Shown here piece by piece: positions 22,984-31,975 of a DNA stretch of 42,130 nt (position 1 is the stretch's first letter; each line of letters begins with the position of its first letter). Source of the stretch: Byssochlamys sp. IMV 00236. Its lineage: Eukaryota; Ascomycota; Eurotiomycetes; Eurotiales; Thermoascaceae. The position numbers were made by a program, and so were the translations under genes. The notes beneath the pieces were generated by a model. That model had not been told where the DNA came from, searched no databases, and was given only the letters and a program-made list of their open reading frames with translations. The DNA lies in NCBI GenBank assembly GCA_001931875.2, contig MSJH02000477.1:1-42130 (forward strand), in the 5' to 3' direction.

Positions 22984-24449
22984 GTAGTGTATGCTTGAAT
23001 AAAGAATAAAAAGTGTAAAAAGGAGAAAAGGAGTGAAAAATATGGAAAAAAATAGTACAAGGCCTCTGCTTTTTAACTTTGACTAAAAAGGAAACTCATT
23101 TCGACCAATTATGATCATCATCATCATCTTGTTACTTTCAATAACAAAGGGAATCCTTCCATTGTTCATTTGAATATAATAAGCTTAATGTAATCAGTAG
23201 TCCTCAAAAGGATAGGGAAGAGAAGGATGCATAATCCACATATATATAAAGAGAGGGGAGAAGAGATGGAGTGGGGGAGCTGTTCTTTTTTTAGCAACTA
23301 CCCAAAATCGCAAAGAATATCATGATCATTATTATCATTTTTGGTATAGGTGTGTAAATTTATGTCATCACCAGTGAGAATTATTGACGTATTTACTAAA
23401 AATCAAGCTCATTACAAGTCTTCATTACACTTTCAAAATAGAAGAGAGCAATTAACTGAATATGAAAGTACCGGAGTGGAAGGTAAAAATGGGATGGTCT
23501 CCCGCTCTTTTTATTTTCAGCTGGCTTTGTGGTTATTTCCCACAAAGAAAATGAGCTTGGCAGCGTTAAAAGACTCAGAAAAAAAAAATAGTACAGATAT
23601 TTTATTTATAAAATACAAAGGCAATAAGGAGCACCTGATGTTTTTAGTACATCGTTTTTGCCCAGGCCAGTCCGAGGTGTAAAAGAGTATCTAGAAATCT
23701 CTCTGGGCTCGAGGGTAAAAGTGCTTTGGCTGGGAGGCTCACAGAACAAGTGTTAAAGACACTGCTCTGAAGACCTAGATAGTGCAGACTATGGGCCATC
23801 TGGTAGTCCAATATGATCTAGTTTGAGGGGAACGCGTTTTACGGGTGGAAAACTTATTTAAAAGGAAGGGTAAGGTTCCGCCATAGTCTCCAGTATATGT
23901 ATACGGTGATGCATATCGAGACAGTAGATGGTATGCTATTTTGCAAAGAGCTGCGGGGGATGGTGAAGGCAATGCGTAGCTTTATAGCCGGGCAGACAAC
24001 CAAGATGCCAACGTACATAGCGGTTTCTTTCTAGCCTTAACATAGGTACCCAAAGGATTAGGTCCACCAAGATTGTTGGGCGGCACAGCGAGAGCAAGTT
24101 TGATTTGTGTGCAGTACGCCAATATTCCAGGCTGTTTTGCAGGAATTGTAGGTGTATTTTCTTTAGTAGCCGTTTGTCCAGGTTATCAATACATTACGTG
24201 CATCGTTTCCTCAGTGGTGTTTTTGATATAGTATACCACTGTGAATGACTTATCGAAAAAAAAAAGTACAGTTGATCCAACGTCTCTTTATAGCTTTTAA
24301 GCTGCGCATTGGTGGAACTAATTATGGAGCATAACACAAACATTAATGAAAATGTGGCACAAGATCAATGTGAACTTGAAGATGGATAGGAAAACGTCAA
24401 AATGAGAGCAATTTCGTTGAGAAGAGACTAGGAAGTGATCCTAGGGTAG
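22984..24449. other. 1.5 kb intergenic region upstream of LINE remnant
   Basis: The left part (22984-23360) is the LRR gene promoter side, with a TATATATAAA box-like element at 23241-23250 facing right. The ORF at 23362 is listed separately. From about 23683 to 24449 the sequence is less AT-rich than other gaps and contains disrupted protein-like stretches without a stable frame. It may be decayed mobile DNA, perhaps the 5' part of the adjacent LINE. I cannot identify it. Confidence 0.4.
23362..23682 (+). CDS. Orphan ORF of 106 aa, doubtful
   Basis: An open frame runs from ATG 23362 to TAA 23680-23682, about 110 bases after a good TATA-like element (23241-23250). The protein reads SSPVRIIDVFTKNQAHYKSS at the start and ends FCPGQSEV. 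A GTAAAA...TTTTCAG intron (about 23482-23520) could alternatively be spliced, giving AGFVVISHKENELGSVKRL, but that frame then hits TAG at the A run near 23580. Length change in that A run could make either version the original. No family recognised. It could be a relic N-terminus of a transposon protein. Confidence 0.3.
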   Translation: MSSPVRIIDVFTKNQAHYKSSLHFQNRREQLTEYESTGVEGKNGMVSRSFYFQLALWLFPTKKMSLAALKDSEKKNSTDILFIKYKGNKEHLMFLVHRFCPGQSEV

Positions 24450-25885
24450 GTCTATGATACGGTTGGTCGTAACATCATATGGAATGAGCTCTCTTCAAGC
24501 ATACCAACACCTCTACTAGTCCTCTTATACAATATGTTTGAAGATGTTTCTCTCCAAGTGGTTCTTAGTAACCACAAATCCTCCCGTTTTCATCCAAAAA
24601 CTGGCTTCCTGCAAGGGTCTGTATTATCACTTTGCTTATACTCAGTCTATATCATTAGCCTTCCAAATTTCTTACGACCAGCACCTCGCGTCGACACAGA
24701 TTTTAATAATCCTCTCATTGTAGCTCCAAAGTTAAACTGCCTACTGTATATGGACGATGTAGTTCTTATTACTGATGCTGATTCAACGCAGTCCCTCCTT
24801 TCCAAATGCGAAGAGCACAGCCTTTCTTTAGGTTATCGATGGAATCCTAAAAAGTGCGTCGTTGTTGATCCCAACCCTACACGTCAAAAAATACTACCTC
24901 CGCAATAGTAAACTACCCAACGAAGATTACTTCCCGTACTTTGGTGTTCCTATAAAATCCGGTGGTATTGTCGACAAATCAGCACTTTTACAGCAAAATA
25001 TTAACAAAGCACTTGGAACGATGAGACAACTTATTATACTTGGTGTCAACAAAAATGGGCTTGATTACCTCCTTTCAACACGTTTCTATACCCAGATAGT
25101 CCGGCCACAACTGGAATATGGTCTAGCGATTACAACCTTCAATCTACGAGATATCCAATCTCTCGAAAATTGCCAAAATCAAGGTAATGCTACACTTAAC
25201 AAATTTACCAAACATGAAGGATCGTATTTTCATACTTCAAGCACAATTTCTTTTTTGAGCCTCCTTCCTACCCGACGATGCAGTATTAACAAAATTGCTA
25301 TCATACATACAGTTACAATGTATCTCGAAATGGCTTCAACTATCCAAATCACCTTTATGGGCATCAATCAGCAATGAACATCTCAAAACTATGTCACATA
25401 GTAACTTTATTAGAAAACGAAGACAGTTCTTGATTGAGAACCACCGTTTAAAGCTCCAAGAAAAATATGCTAAACTTCTATCCCACTGCCGTAATGATCT
25501 AATTGCTGACCCTATTCTTCGGATACCAATGACAAGAAGTGAGCGGTCTCGTTGTGTGCAATGGCGACTTGGTTGATTACCTCTTGGTAAACCTCAAGCC
25601 TGTCCTTTTCATCCAAATGAACTTTTTTCACGCTTACATAATTTTTCTTGTTTAGATATGCATAACCGCATTCAGACGTCCAAATCTATCGACGATCCAC
25701 TTTCCTATCTTTTGAACTTCTTACCAAAAAAGCAAAGAAAATCAGTAGATGCCTGGCTCATATGTGCAATATTACTCGAAATAGACTACTTAGCTCACGC
25801 TCAGTTCCCTGAAGCTTCAAACCATCTTGGTAAACCCTTTGTCAATCGTTTTTGTTATATTCAGCAAAAATTTTCAGATAGTTAA
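24450..25885 (+). pseudogene. Decayed non-LTR retrotransposon reverse transcriptase
   Basis: The region codes the palm to C-terminus of a LINE-type RT. Frame 1 (24450-24908) has palm motif A as VYDTVGRNIIW, motif B GFLQGSVLS and the catalytic motif C YMDDV. At the A run near 24890 the reading shifts to frame 2 (to about 25295: LPNEDYFPYFGVPIKSGGIV, the thumb-like region, and VRPQLEYGLAI), then shifts again to frame 3 (25295-25885). Frame 3 carries in-frame TGA 25574-25576 within CVQWRLG and a Cys/His cluster (ACPFHPNE...FSCLDMH) near the C-terminus. Two frameshifts plus a nonsense codon make it inactive. It is 5'-truncated: no endonuclease domain or RT fingers can be read upstream, which is usual for LINE insertions. 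Confidence 0.85.
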
Positions 25886-26180
25886 CTATCATCTCTAATA
25901 CATAATACTTTTGCATTTTCCCTTTAGTCCCAAAAGGGTTTTTCATTCTTTTTCACTGCGATCTGACTGGAGCTGTACAGCATGAAAATGCTATGTGCTC
26001 ATTGGTCAAATAAAATCATTCTTCTTAATCGTTCGTGCCTTGGTTCGGGACAGAGAAATTGGAGCCATAAAAGTCACATTGAGTGCGCGTGCGCCCAAGT
26101 ATGTCTGAAACCCTTTTACATGATAAACTCCCTCTTTTTTTATTTTATTTTATTTTTATTTATTTCAAACCATTAAAGCA
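25886..26180 (+). mobile_element. LINE 3' tail and flank next to SIN3 start
   Basis: After the RT stop come a perfect 6-bp stem hairpin (CCCTTT/AAAGGG, 25920-25938), pyrimidine-rich sequence and an AT tail (about 26130-26166, TTTATTTTATTTTATTTTT). SIN3's proposed ATG follows at 26181. The exact end of the element cannot be fixed without a second copy. Part of this stretch must serve as SIN3 5' UTR. Confidence 0.45.
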
Positions 26181-29100
26181 ATGCTGGGAACAAGGCAAGT
26201 TAAAACTTTTATTAAAAGCTCCTCTTTTGACATTTACAGTCATTTCTTATACATAGCCACACGACAACAACAACAACAACAACAACAGCAGCAGCAGCAC
26301 CACAAAAAGATGAATTTCGGCCTCTGAATGTAAAAGATGCCCTTACCTATCTTGACCAAGTAAAGACAAAATTCGCAAACCAACCTGACACATATGGTCG
26401 TTTCTTGGACATTATGAAAGATTTCAAGAGTCAACTGTGAGTTCATCTTGTTAAAAAACCTAGAGATCTTTAACGAATTTTATATAGAATTGATACACCA
26501 GGCGTGATTGAACGCGTATCTAGTCTCTTTCGAGGTCATCCAAGCTTAATAGCAGGCTTCAATACATTTCTTCCACCTGGTTATTCTATTGAATGCAGTA
26601 TAGACGAACAAGAAAGAAATATGATAAAAGTAACAACACCTTCAGGCACAACAACCATTTCAGATTCAGAACCGCTCAATTTAAGACAAGATACAGCCGA
26701 ACAAAAGGATACAGGGCCCTTGGAGTTCAATCATGCAATAGCCTATGTTCACAAGATTAAAAATCACTTTTCTAGTCAGCCTGATGTTTATAAAAAGTTT
26801 CTGGAAATACTTCAAACCTATCAAAAAGGCGAAAGGCCTATACAAAAGGTACCTTTTGTTTTGAAATAGGATAGGACATAAGGAGAAGACTAACAGATCA
26901 TATGTGTGTTTTAGATTTACGAAGAAATCAAAGTGCTATTTCATGGATCAGTGGAGTTACTTGATGAATTTAAACAATTTCTACCTGAGCCTAAACAAAG
27001 GAAAAAACGTCTAGGTGCCATTCCTTCTTTAAACATATCAAAGGTAATATCGGGCATACATGTAAAGAGAAGAGAGATATAATGTTTTTATATAAAATAG
27101 AGATCAAAGCATCATCATCGTAATGATGAAATTGAAACCTCTGATGTTCGTTCACAAACGTCGGCTCCTAGCGATGATGCCGATTATGCCAGACCTACTT
27201 TCTCCGCAGAGGAAGCTGAATTTTTTGATAAAGTCAAGACATACATTGGCAATAAGGCAACATATAACGCATTTTTAAAAGTACTCAACTTGTTCAGCCA
27301 ACAACTTGTCGATCAAAATGTCCTTGTCAGTCGCGTCGAAAGTTTTATTGGTGGTAATAAGGAACTGTTTGACTGGTTTAAAGTTTTGGTGGGTTATAAC
27401 GGCAATGATGAGGTCATTGAAAACATACCTGTTTCAAAACCCAAGATGGTTGTGAAAGAAGATGATAAAAATGATACAGTCAACTGTGGTCCTAGCTATC
27501 GCTATGTTCCCAAGCAATGGCAAAATAACATTTGCTCAGGAAGGGATGCTTTATGCTGGGATGTGTTGAACGATACCTACTTATCTCACCCAACATGGGC
27601 AAGTGAGGATACGAATTCGGTTGCATCTAAAAAGAATCAGTATGAAGAAGCCTTACACCGCGTTGAGGAAGAAAGGTAAAGAAAGAGCTGAATGTGCATA
27701 TCCACAAAGAGATTAACCACTGTCTTTTAGATACGATTATGATTTAAATATTGAAGCAAATTTGGCTACCATCGCTTTACTCGAACCACTTGCCAAAAAG
27801 ATTAGCATGATGGGACCAGAGGAAAAGGCCAACTTTAAGTTATCCTCTGATTTTGGCATCAACTCAAAGGCTGTTTTTCGTCGCATCCTTAAAAAAATAT
27901 ATGGGTCACAGAAAGGTCTTGAAATCATCAATTTATTATACAACAATCCCTCGCAGGCAGTGCCGGTTGTACTAAAACGTCTGAAACAAAAGGACGATGA
28001 GTGGAAGCGTGCACAGAGAGAATGGAATAAGATATGGAGAGAAGTAGAAGCGAAAAACTACTGGAAATCCTTGGATCATCAAGGCATCACTTTCAAGATG
28101 ACTGATCGAAAGACACTGACGACTCGTGCTTTGGTAGCTGAAGCAGAAACCGCCAAACAGTTTTCATTTGGGTTCCAAGATATTGGTGTCTTCAAGGACG
28201 TTTCAAGACTTGTCTATTTCTTTCTTGATCGTCAACCTGTATATAACCTGGATGATTGTGATTCTATGCGTAGATTTATGAATATGATCATTCCAATGAT
28301 GTTTGACGTTCAAGATGTTGAACCCTCAACGACGACAATCGAGGATATAAAGATGGAAGAAGTAGATGATGACGAGTTTGATGATAAGTCGTCTGTGCAT
28401 TCCTTGGATTCTGTGCTAGCAAACCAAGGAAAAAAGGCTACTGATAGTTCAAGTAAAAGGTCGACAAGAAGAAATAGGAATGAGAGGGATGATGGCTTGT
28501 TAAAGAACGTGCTCATGCGAAACACAAGCAAGATGCAGTCTTCTTCAGATGAAGAAGATTCATACGACGAAGATGAACAGGAACAGATAAAACAAGAGAG
28601 TTCACCTGAAGAGCAAGAGCAACCACAGCAACACTTACAGCAAGAGGACACTGACGAAGACCAAGAAGAGGAAGAGGAAGAGCAGCCAAAAGAAGAAGTG
28701 AGAAAGGAGCCTTCGATTGACCCAGAAAACCAAAAGACGTATAATTTCTTTGCCGACAATGGCTATTACTGTTTCTTTCGTCTGTATCAAGTCTTGTATG
28801 ATCGTTTATACAAGATGAAAAAACTGGACTTGGAGTACAAGAAGAACCCAGAAAAGTCTAAAAAGGCTTGTAAAGATGCACTTGATTTGGGAATCACCCC
28901 TAGACGATTTAAAGGTATACATTATTTATTTATTACAACTCGTGTACTTAGTCATATGTAGCCTTAAAGATGGATACCAAAAAGGGCTATTACAATGTTT
29001 TGCTTTCGTTGATTGATAAGTTATTTGAAGGAGATATTGACCAACAGACATTTGAAGAAAGTGTGCGATTTATATTCGGAGCGGACGCATATATTCTCTT

Positions 29101-29881
29101 TACGATAGATAAACTTGTATTGTCGCTTGTTCGCCATGTAAGGTTGATGAACTTCTATATGGTAACAGACCCTTACATTATAGAATAGATTCATATCATT
29201 ATCACAGATACCCATTCACAAGAATTGTTTGAAATATTCAGAACTGAAAATAGAGCAGAAAAGATGAACCAAGCAGATATTATGACGTATAGAACAAAGA
29301 TCATGAGTATGCTTGAATCTACAGACAATGTATATCACATTGCTTTTGTAAGTCATCTTTAGAGGTAGCAAATCAGTGTTTAACTGTGTATGCATTAGAA
29401 ACTGCAAAGTAGAATACTATCCATTCAGTTACTGGATAGTAATAAACAAGCAAAACGATCTCAGATTAAGGAGACAACCTATGATGAATATGTAGCAAAT
29501 TATATTGATTGGTCAAAGGAGACAAAGGGTATAAATCAATCATTGCTAACACCTAGATTTTTAAAGAGGTATGTGCATTATTAGACAGTTGGATGATCTT
29601 TATGCTGAACCTCACTTGATAGAAATTTGAGAAAAAAGGAGCATTTACCAAAGGATGTCACTGTCCATTCTGGCTTACAATACAAGATATGTAGGGATAC
29701 ATACCATATGTTTTATATCATTGGCACCGAAGACGTCTTTGTTCGTCATTCTTCTGCTTCCCAAAGACAAGTCCTCAACTCAGAAAAGGACAATCAATGG
29801 CACAAGTGGCTGGATAACCACTGGGATTCACAAGTCGACAAGTCTCAAGCAGAAGAACAAGCAAAAAAGCTCTTTCATTAA
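26181..29881 (+). CDS. SIN3: SIN3 transcriptional corepressor
   Basis: This is the scaffold of the Rpd3/HDAC histone deacetylase complex in the nucleus. Exons are 26181-26194, 26257-26436, 26488-26848, 26915-27043, 27101-27675, 27731-28914, 28962-29137, 29189-29347, 29399-29568 and 29623-29881, giving 1068 aa in frame. A Thr/Ala microsatellite-coded stretch precedes PAH1 (about 23-90: [39 protein letters not shown]). PAH2 is at about 144-215 ([13 protein letters not shown]) and PAH3 at about 266-325 ([12 protein letters not shown]). The HDAC-interaction region follows ([52 protein letters not shown]). An acidic Glu-rich stretch lies at about 640-680. The 14-base first exon uses a GC donor (AG/GCAAGT) and is inferred. 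Everything from PAH1 on is firm. The N-terminus is shorter than in yeast Sin3 (about 1500 aa). Confidence 0.93.
26267..26300 (+). repeat. In-frame ACA/GCA microsatellite at SIN3 N-terminus
   Basis: A run of ACA then GCA codons gives nine Thr and four Ala immediately upstream of PAH1. It lies at the start of SIN3 exon 2, so length changes would alter only the disordered N-terminal tip. Confidence 0.85.
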
Positions 29882-29952
29882 TATCCATATGATTTAACTC
29901 TTGGCTTTACATCTTTTTTTCTTTCTGTTTGTCTTTATTTCTAATACAATAT

Positions 29953-30833
29953 TTACAAAATTCCCCATATTTCCTCCAAAGCATTCGTTACTTTTCCACA
30001 TGCGACAGATGCAGATAATGAATAGTCTGATATACTAATCTTTTCATCCACATAAGCATCGGCAAAGTCATCGTTACCATGAGCCATAGAACCTATTGCG
30101 ACGACTATATTCTTATCTTGAGGAATTGTAGGTAAATATTCTGATAAGCGTACTGTTGGTGCATCCCATGATAAGGCTTTATATAAAAGTTAGTGGATTC
30201 AACATATCTCCTCTCCTTTTCTGTTTACCTATTTTATAGCTGTTTGTTGGTAAGTATTTCTCCACAGGATTTTCAATCACTCGCAACAGTTTTTCATTGC
30301 CATTGACCGCACGAATACTAAGTTTATGAAGCAACTGAACCATCAAACCAGCAAAACGCTTGAATGTTCTTGGAATTCTGATATGTGGGTTGACTTCAAT
30401 AAGAACATTTTTTTGGGTATGGATGTACACTTGCAATAGACCTGCTTTATTTAAAGGACTATCCAAGAGGGTCAAAAGACACTATAAAGAATTAGATTAT
30501 GACTTGGGTTGCAATATAGATCTCTCTTACTTGATGTGTAATATCGGGACGAGCTTCATATGTTTCTCTGTTATTCTTTTTAAGGATGTGAAGATGATCA
30601 TCGACATTGAGTAACTGATAATGTCCTTCCTTATTCTTGCCAATCTTTAAGGTTTCAAGAGTTGCTTGTTCCAAAATAACAATCAATCGTCGTGCATTTT
30701 CTTTTTCTAATAATGTCTTTGGAACCTTGGGTGCCTGAGGGACCATATGTACATCCACATTACGAGCTGTTCCTACACGAATACGCTTTGCTTCAGATTC
30801 TGTAGATTCTTGTTGACGTTTTTCCGCTGCCAT
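29953..30833 (-). CDS. EMG1: NEP1/EMG1 18S rRNA N1-pseudouridine methyltransferase
   Basis: This is an essential SPOUT methyltransferase for small-subunit ribosome biogenesis in the nucleolus. It methylates a hypermodified pseudouridine of 18S rRNA. Minus-strand exons 30833-30531, 30481-30229 and 30176-29953 splice in frame to 259 aa, close to the family's usual 240-250. Visible family segments are [94 protein letters not shown] and the SPOUT knot end [13 protein letters not shown] with [20 protein letters not shown] basic N-terminus ([17 protein letters not shown]) could be a nuclear signal. It converges on SIN3 with 71 bases between stops and diverges from the F-box gene. Confidence 0.95.
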
Positions 30834-30972
30834 ATTGATGATCAATAACAAAAAAAAAAAAATAGAGCCAAAGCATTCTCCCCTATGATAAGCAAAATCA
30901 AGCCACACAGAAAAGCAGTCTCAACTAGAGCATAATCTATAGTTGCAAAGCTTCCCTTTTTCTTTTTAAAAC
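30834..30972. promoter_or_regulatory. 139-base divergent promoter, NEP1 and F-box gene
   Basis: The two ATGs (30833 on minus, 30973 on plus) are only 139 bases apart. The gap has a 13-base A run (30850-30862) and a T/CT-rich stretch before ATG 30973. A shared core promoter is likely. Confidence 0.55.
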
Positions 30973-31695
30973 ATGTCAAAGAAAAGACATTCAGGTGCTG
31001 ACGATGATAAAGAAAAAACTGTAGCCAAGAAACAAAAAAGACCATGTGGGCTGACAATGCTACCCTACGAAATCATTTCCACCATTTTCATACAGTCTTC
31101 CAACCCTTCACTTCCTATCGTCTGCAAAGCGCTCTATCAGCAACTGTACTATTGCCCTGATACACTCAAAATTGCATTTTTAATGCATCGAACAAAAAAC
31201 GACCCAGAAAAGGCATTAGAGGAAGCCAGTCGCTTTCGATTCTTTAGTTATGCACTTATGGAGCGACTTGATAAGATGACACAAAGGACAGTCATGTTTT
31301 GCGATAAAAAGATACCTTCTCGCTTGTTTTTGGCAGAACCTACTGAAACACTACAAGAACGAGACCAATTGATACTGGCATTACTTGAGCGTGGAGCATC
31401 GCCTAACCGACCCAAAGGATACCCTATTATTAAGTCTGCTCTACTGGGACGATTAGATCAAGTGAAACTACTAGTGAGTTTTGGAGCAGACCCTACAGCG
31501 CAAAATAACATGGCACTGAGAGCCTGTGCAGGAAGGAACAATAGACAGATGGTGGATTATTTTTTGGACGAACTCAAAGTGAAGCCAGACAGTGAAACAC
31601 TCAAGGTCTGTGTGCAGAAGAACTTGTGGGACATGTTTCAACTCCTCGTCGATCACGGCGCAATCCCGGATATGTCTACCATTGCTGTCTCATAA
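30973..31695 (+). CDS. F-box protein with ankyrin repeats
   Basis: This single-exon gene encodes 240 aa. After a basic, Lys-rich start (MSKKRHSGADDDKEKTVAKK) comes an F-box-like motif, LTMLPYEIISTIFIQSSNPS and LPIVCKALYQQL (about residues 27-62), which would bind Skp1 in an SCF ubiquitin ligase. The C-terminal half holds about three degenerate ankyrin repeats (LILALLERGASPNRPKGYPI, VKLLVSFGADPTAQNNMALR, FQLLVDHGAIPDMSTIA). These would present a substrate. F-box/ankyrin combinations are common in Mucoromycota. No intron or frame damage. The substrate is unknown. Confidence 0.8.
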   Translation: MSKKRHSGADDDKEKTVAKKQKRPCGLTMLPYEIISTIFIQSSNPSLPIVCKALYQQLYYCPDTLKIAFLMHRTKNDPEKALEEASRFRFFSYALMERLDKMTQRTVMFCDKKIPSRLFLAEPTETLQERDQLILALLERGASPNRPKGYPIIKSALLGRLDQVKLLVSFGADPTAQNNMALRACAGRNNRQMVDYFLDELKVKPDSETLKVCVQKNLWDMFQLLVDHGAIPDMSTIAVS

Positions 31696-31975
31696 AGAAG
31701 CTGATAAAGACATTATTGTATTAAACGTAAATCAATCATAAAACTCCTGTAAATACCAGAATGTAGACATATAGATTATATAAACCATATACACTTAAAT
31801 ATACACCCATTGCTTTCCTGCCTCGTTACTATATATAATTTAACTCTTTTATTAAATAAAAAAAAAACGAAAAATTGTTGACTTTACTATAAGATGTTAA
31901 TCATCGCGAAAGAGTATATGCACATAATAATATTGAGGAATAAAACGATCAAGTCAAATAGATTTATTGATGCCA
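31696..31975. other. Intergenic gap, AT-rich
   Basis: Nothing coding is seen. The gap contains an A run (31858-31867) and probably the 3' UTR of the F-box gene and the end of the pseudogene to its right. Confidence 0.4.

Noticed and set aside
28310..28759. 149-codon Ser/Cys-rich minus-strand ORF
   Set aside because: It is the antisense of the Glu/Asp-rich stretch of SIN3; acidic codons read as Ser/Cys on the other strand.
29138..29181. Splice junction in SIN3 using acceptor TTATCACAG at about 29206
   Set aside because: That acceptor breaks the frame; TAG at 29188 keeps the frame and gives [16 protein letters not shown], as expected for the family.
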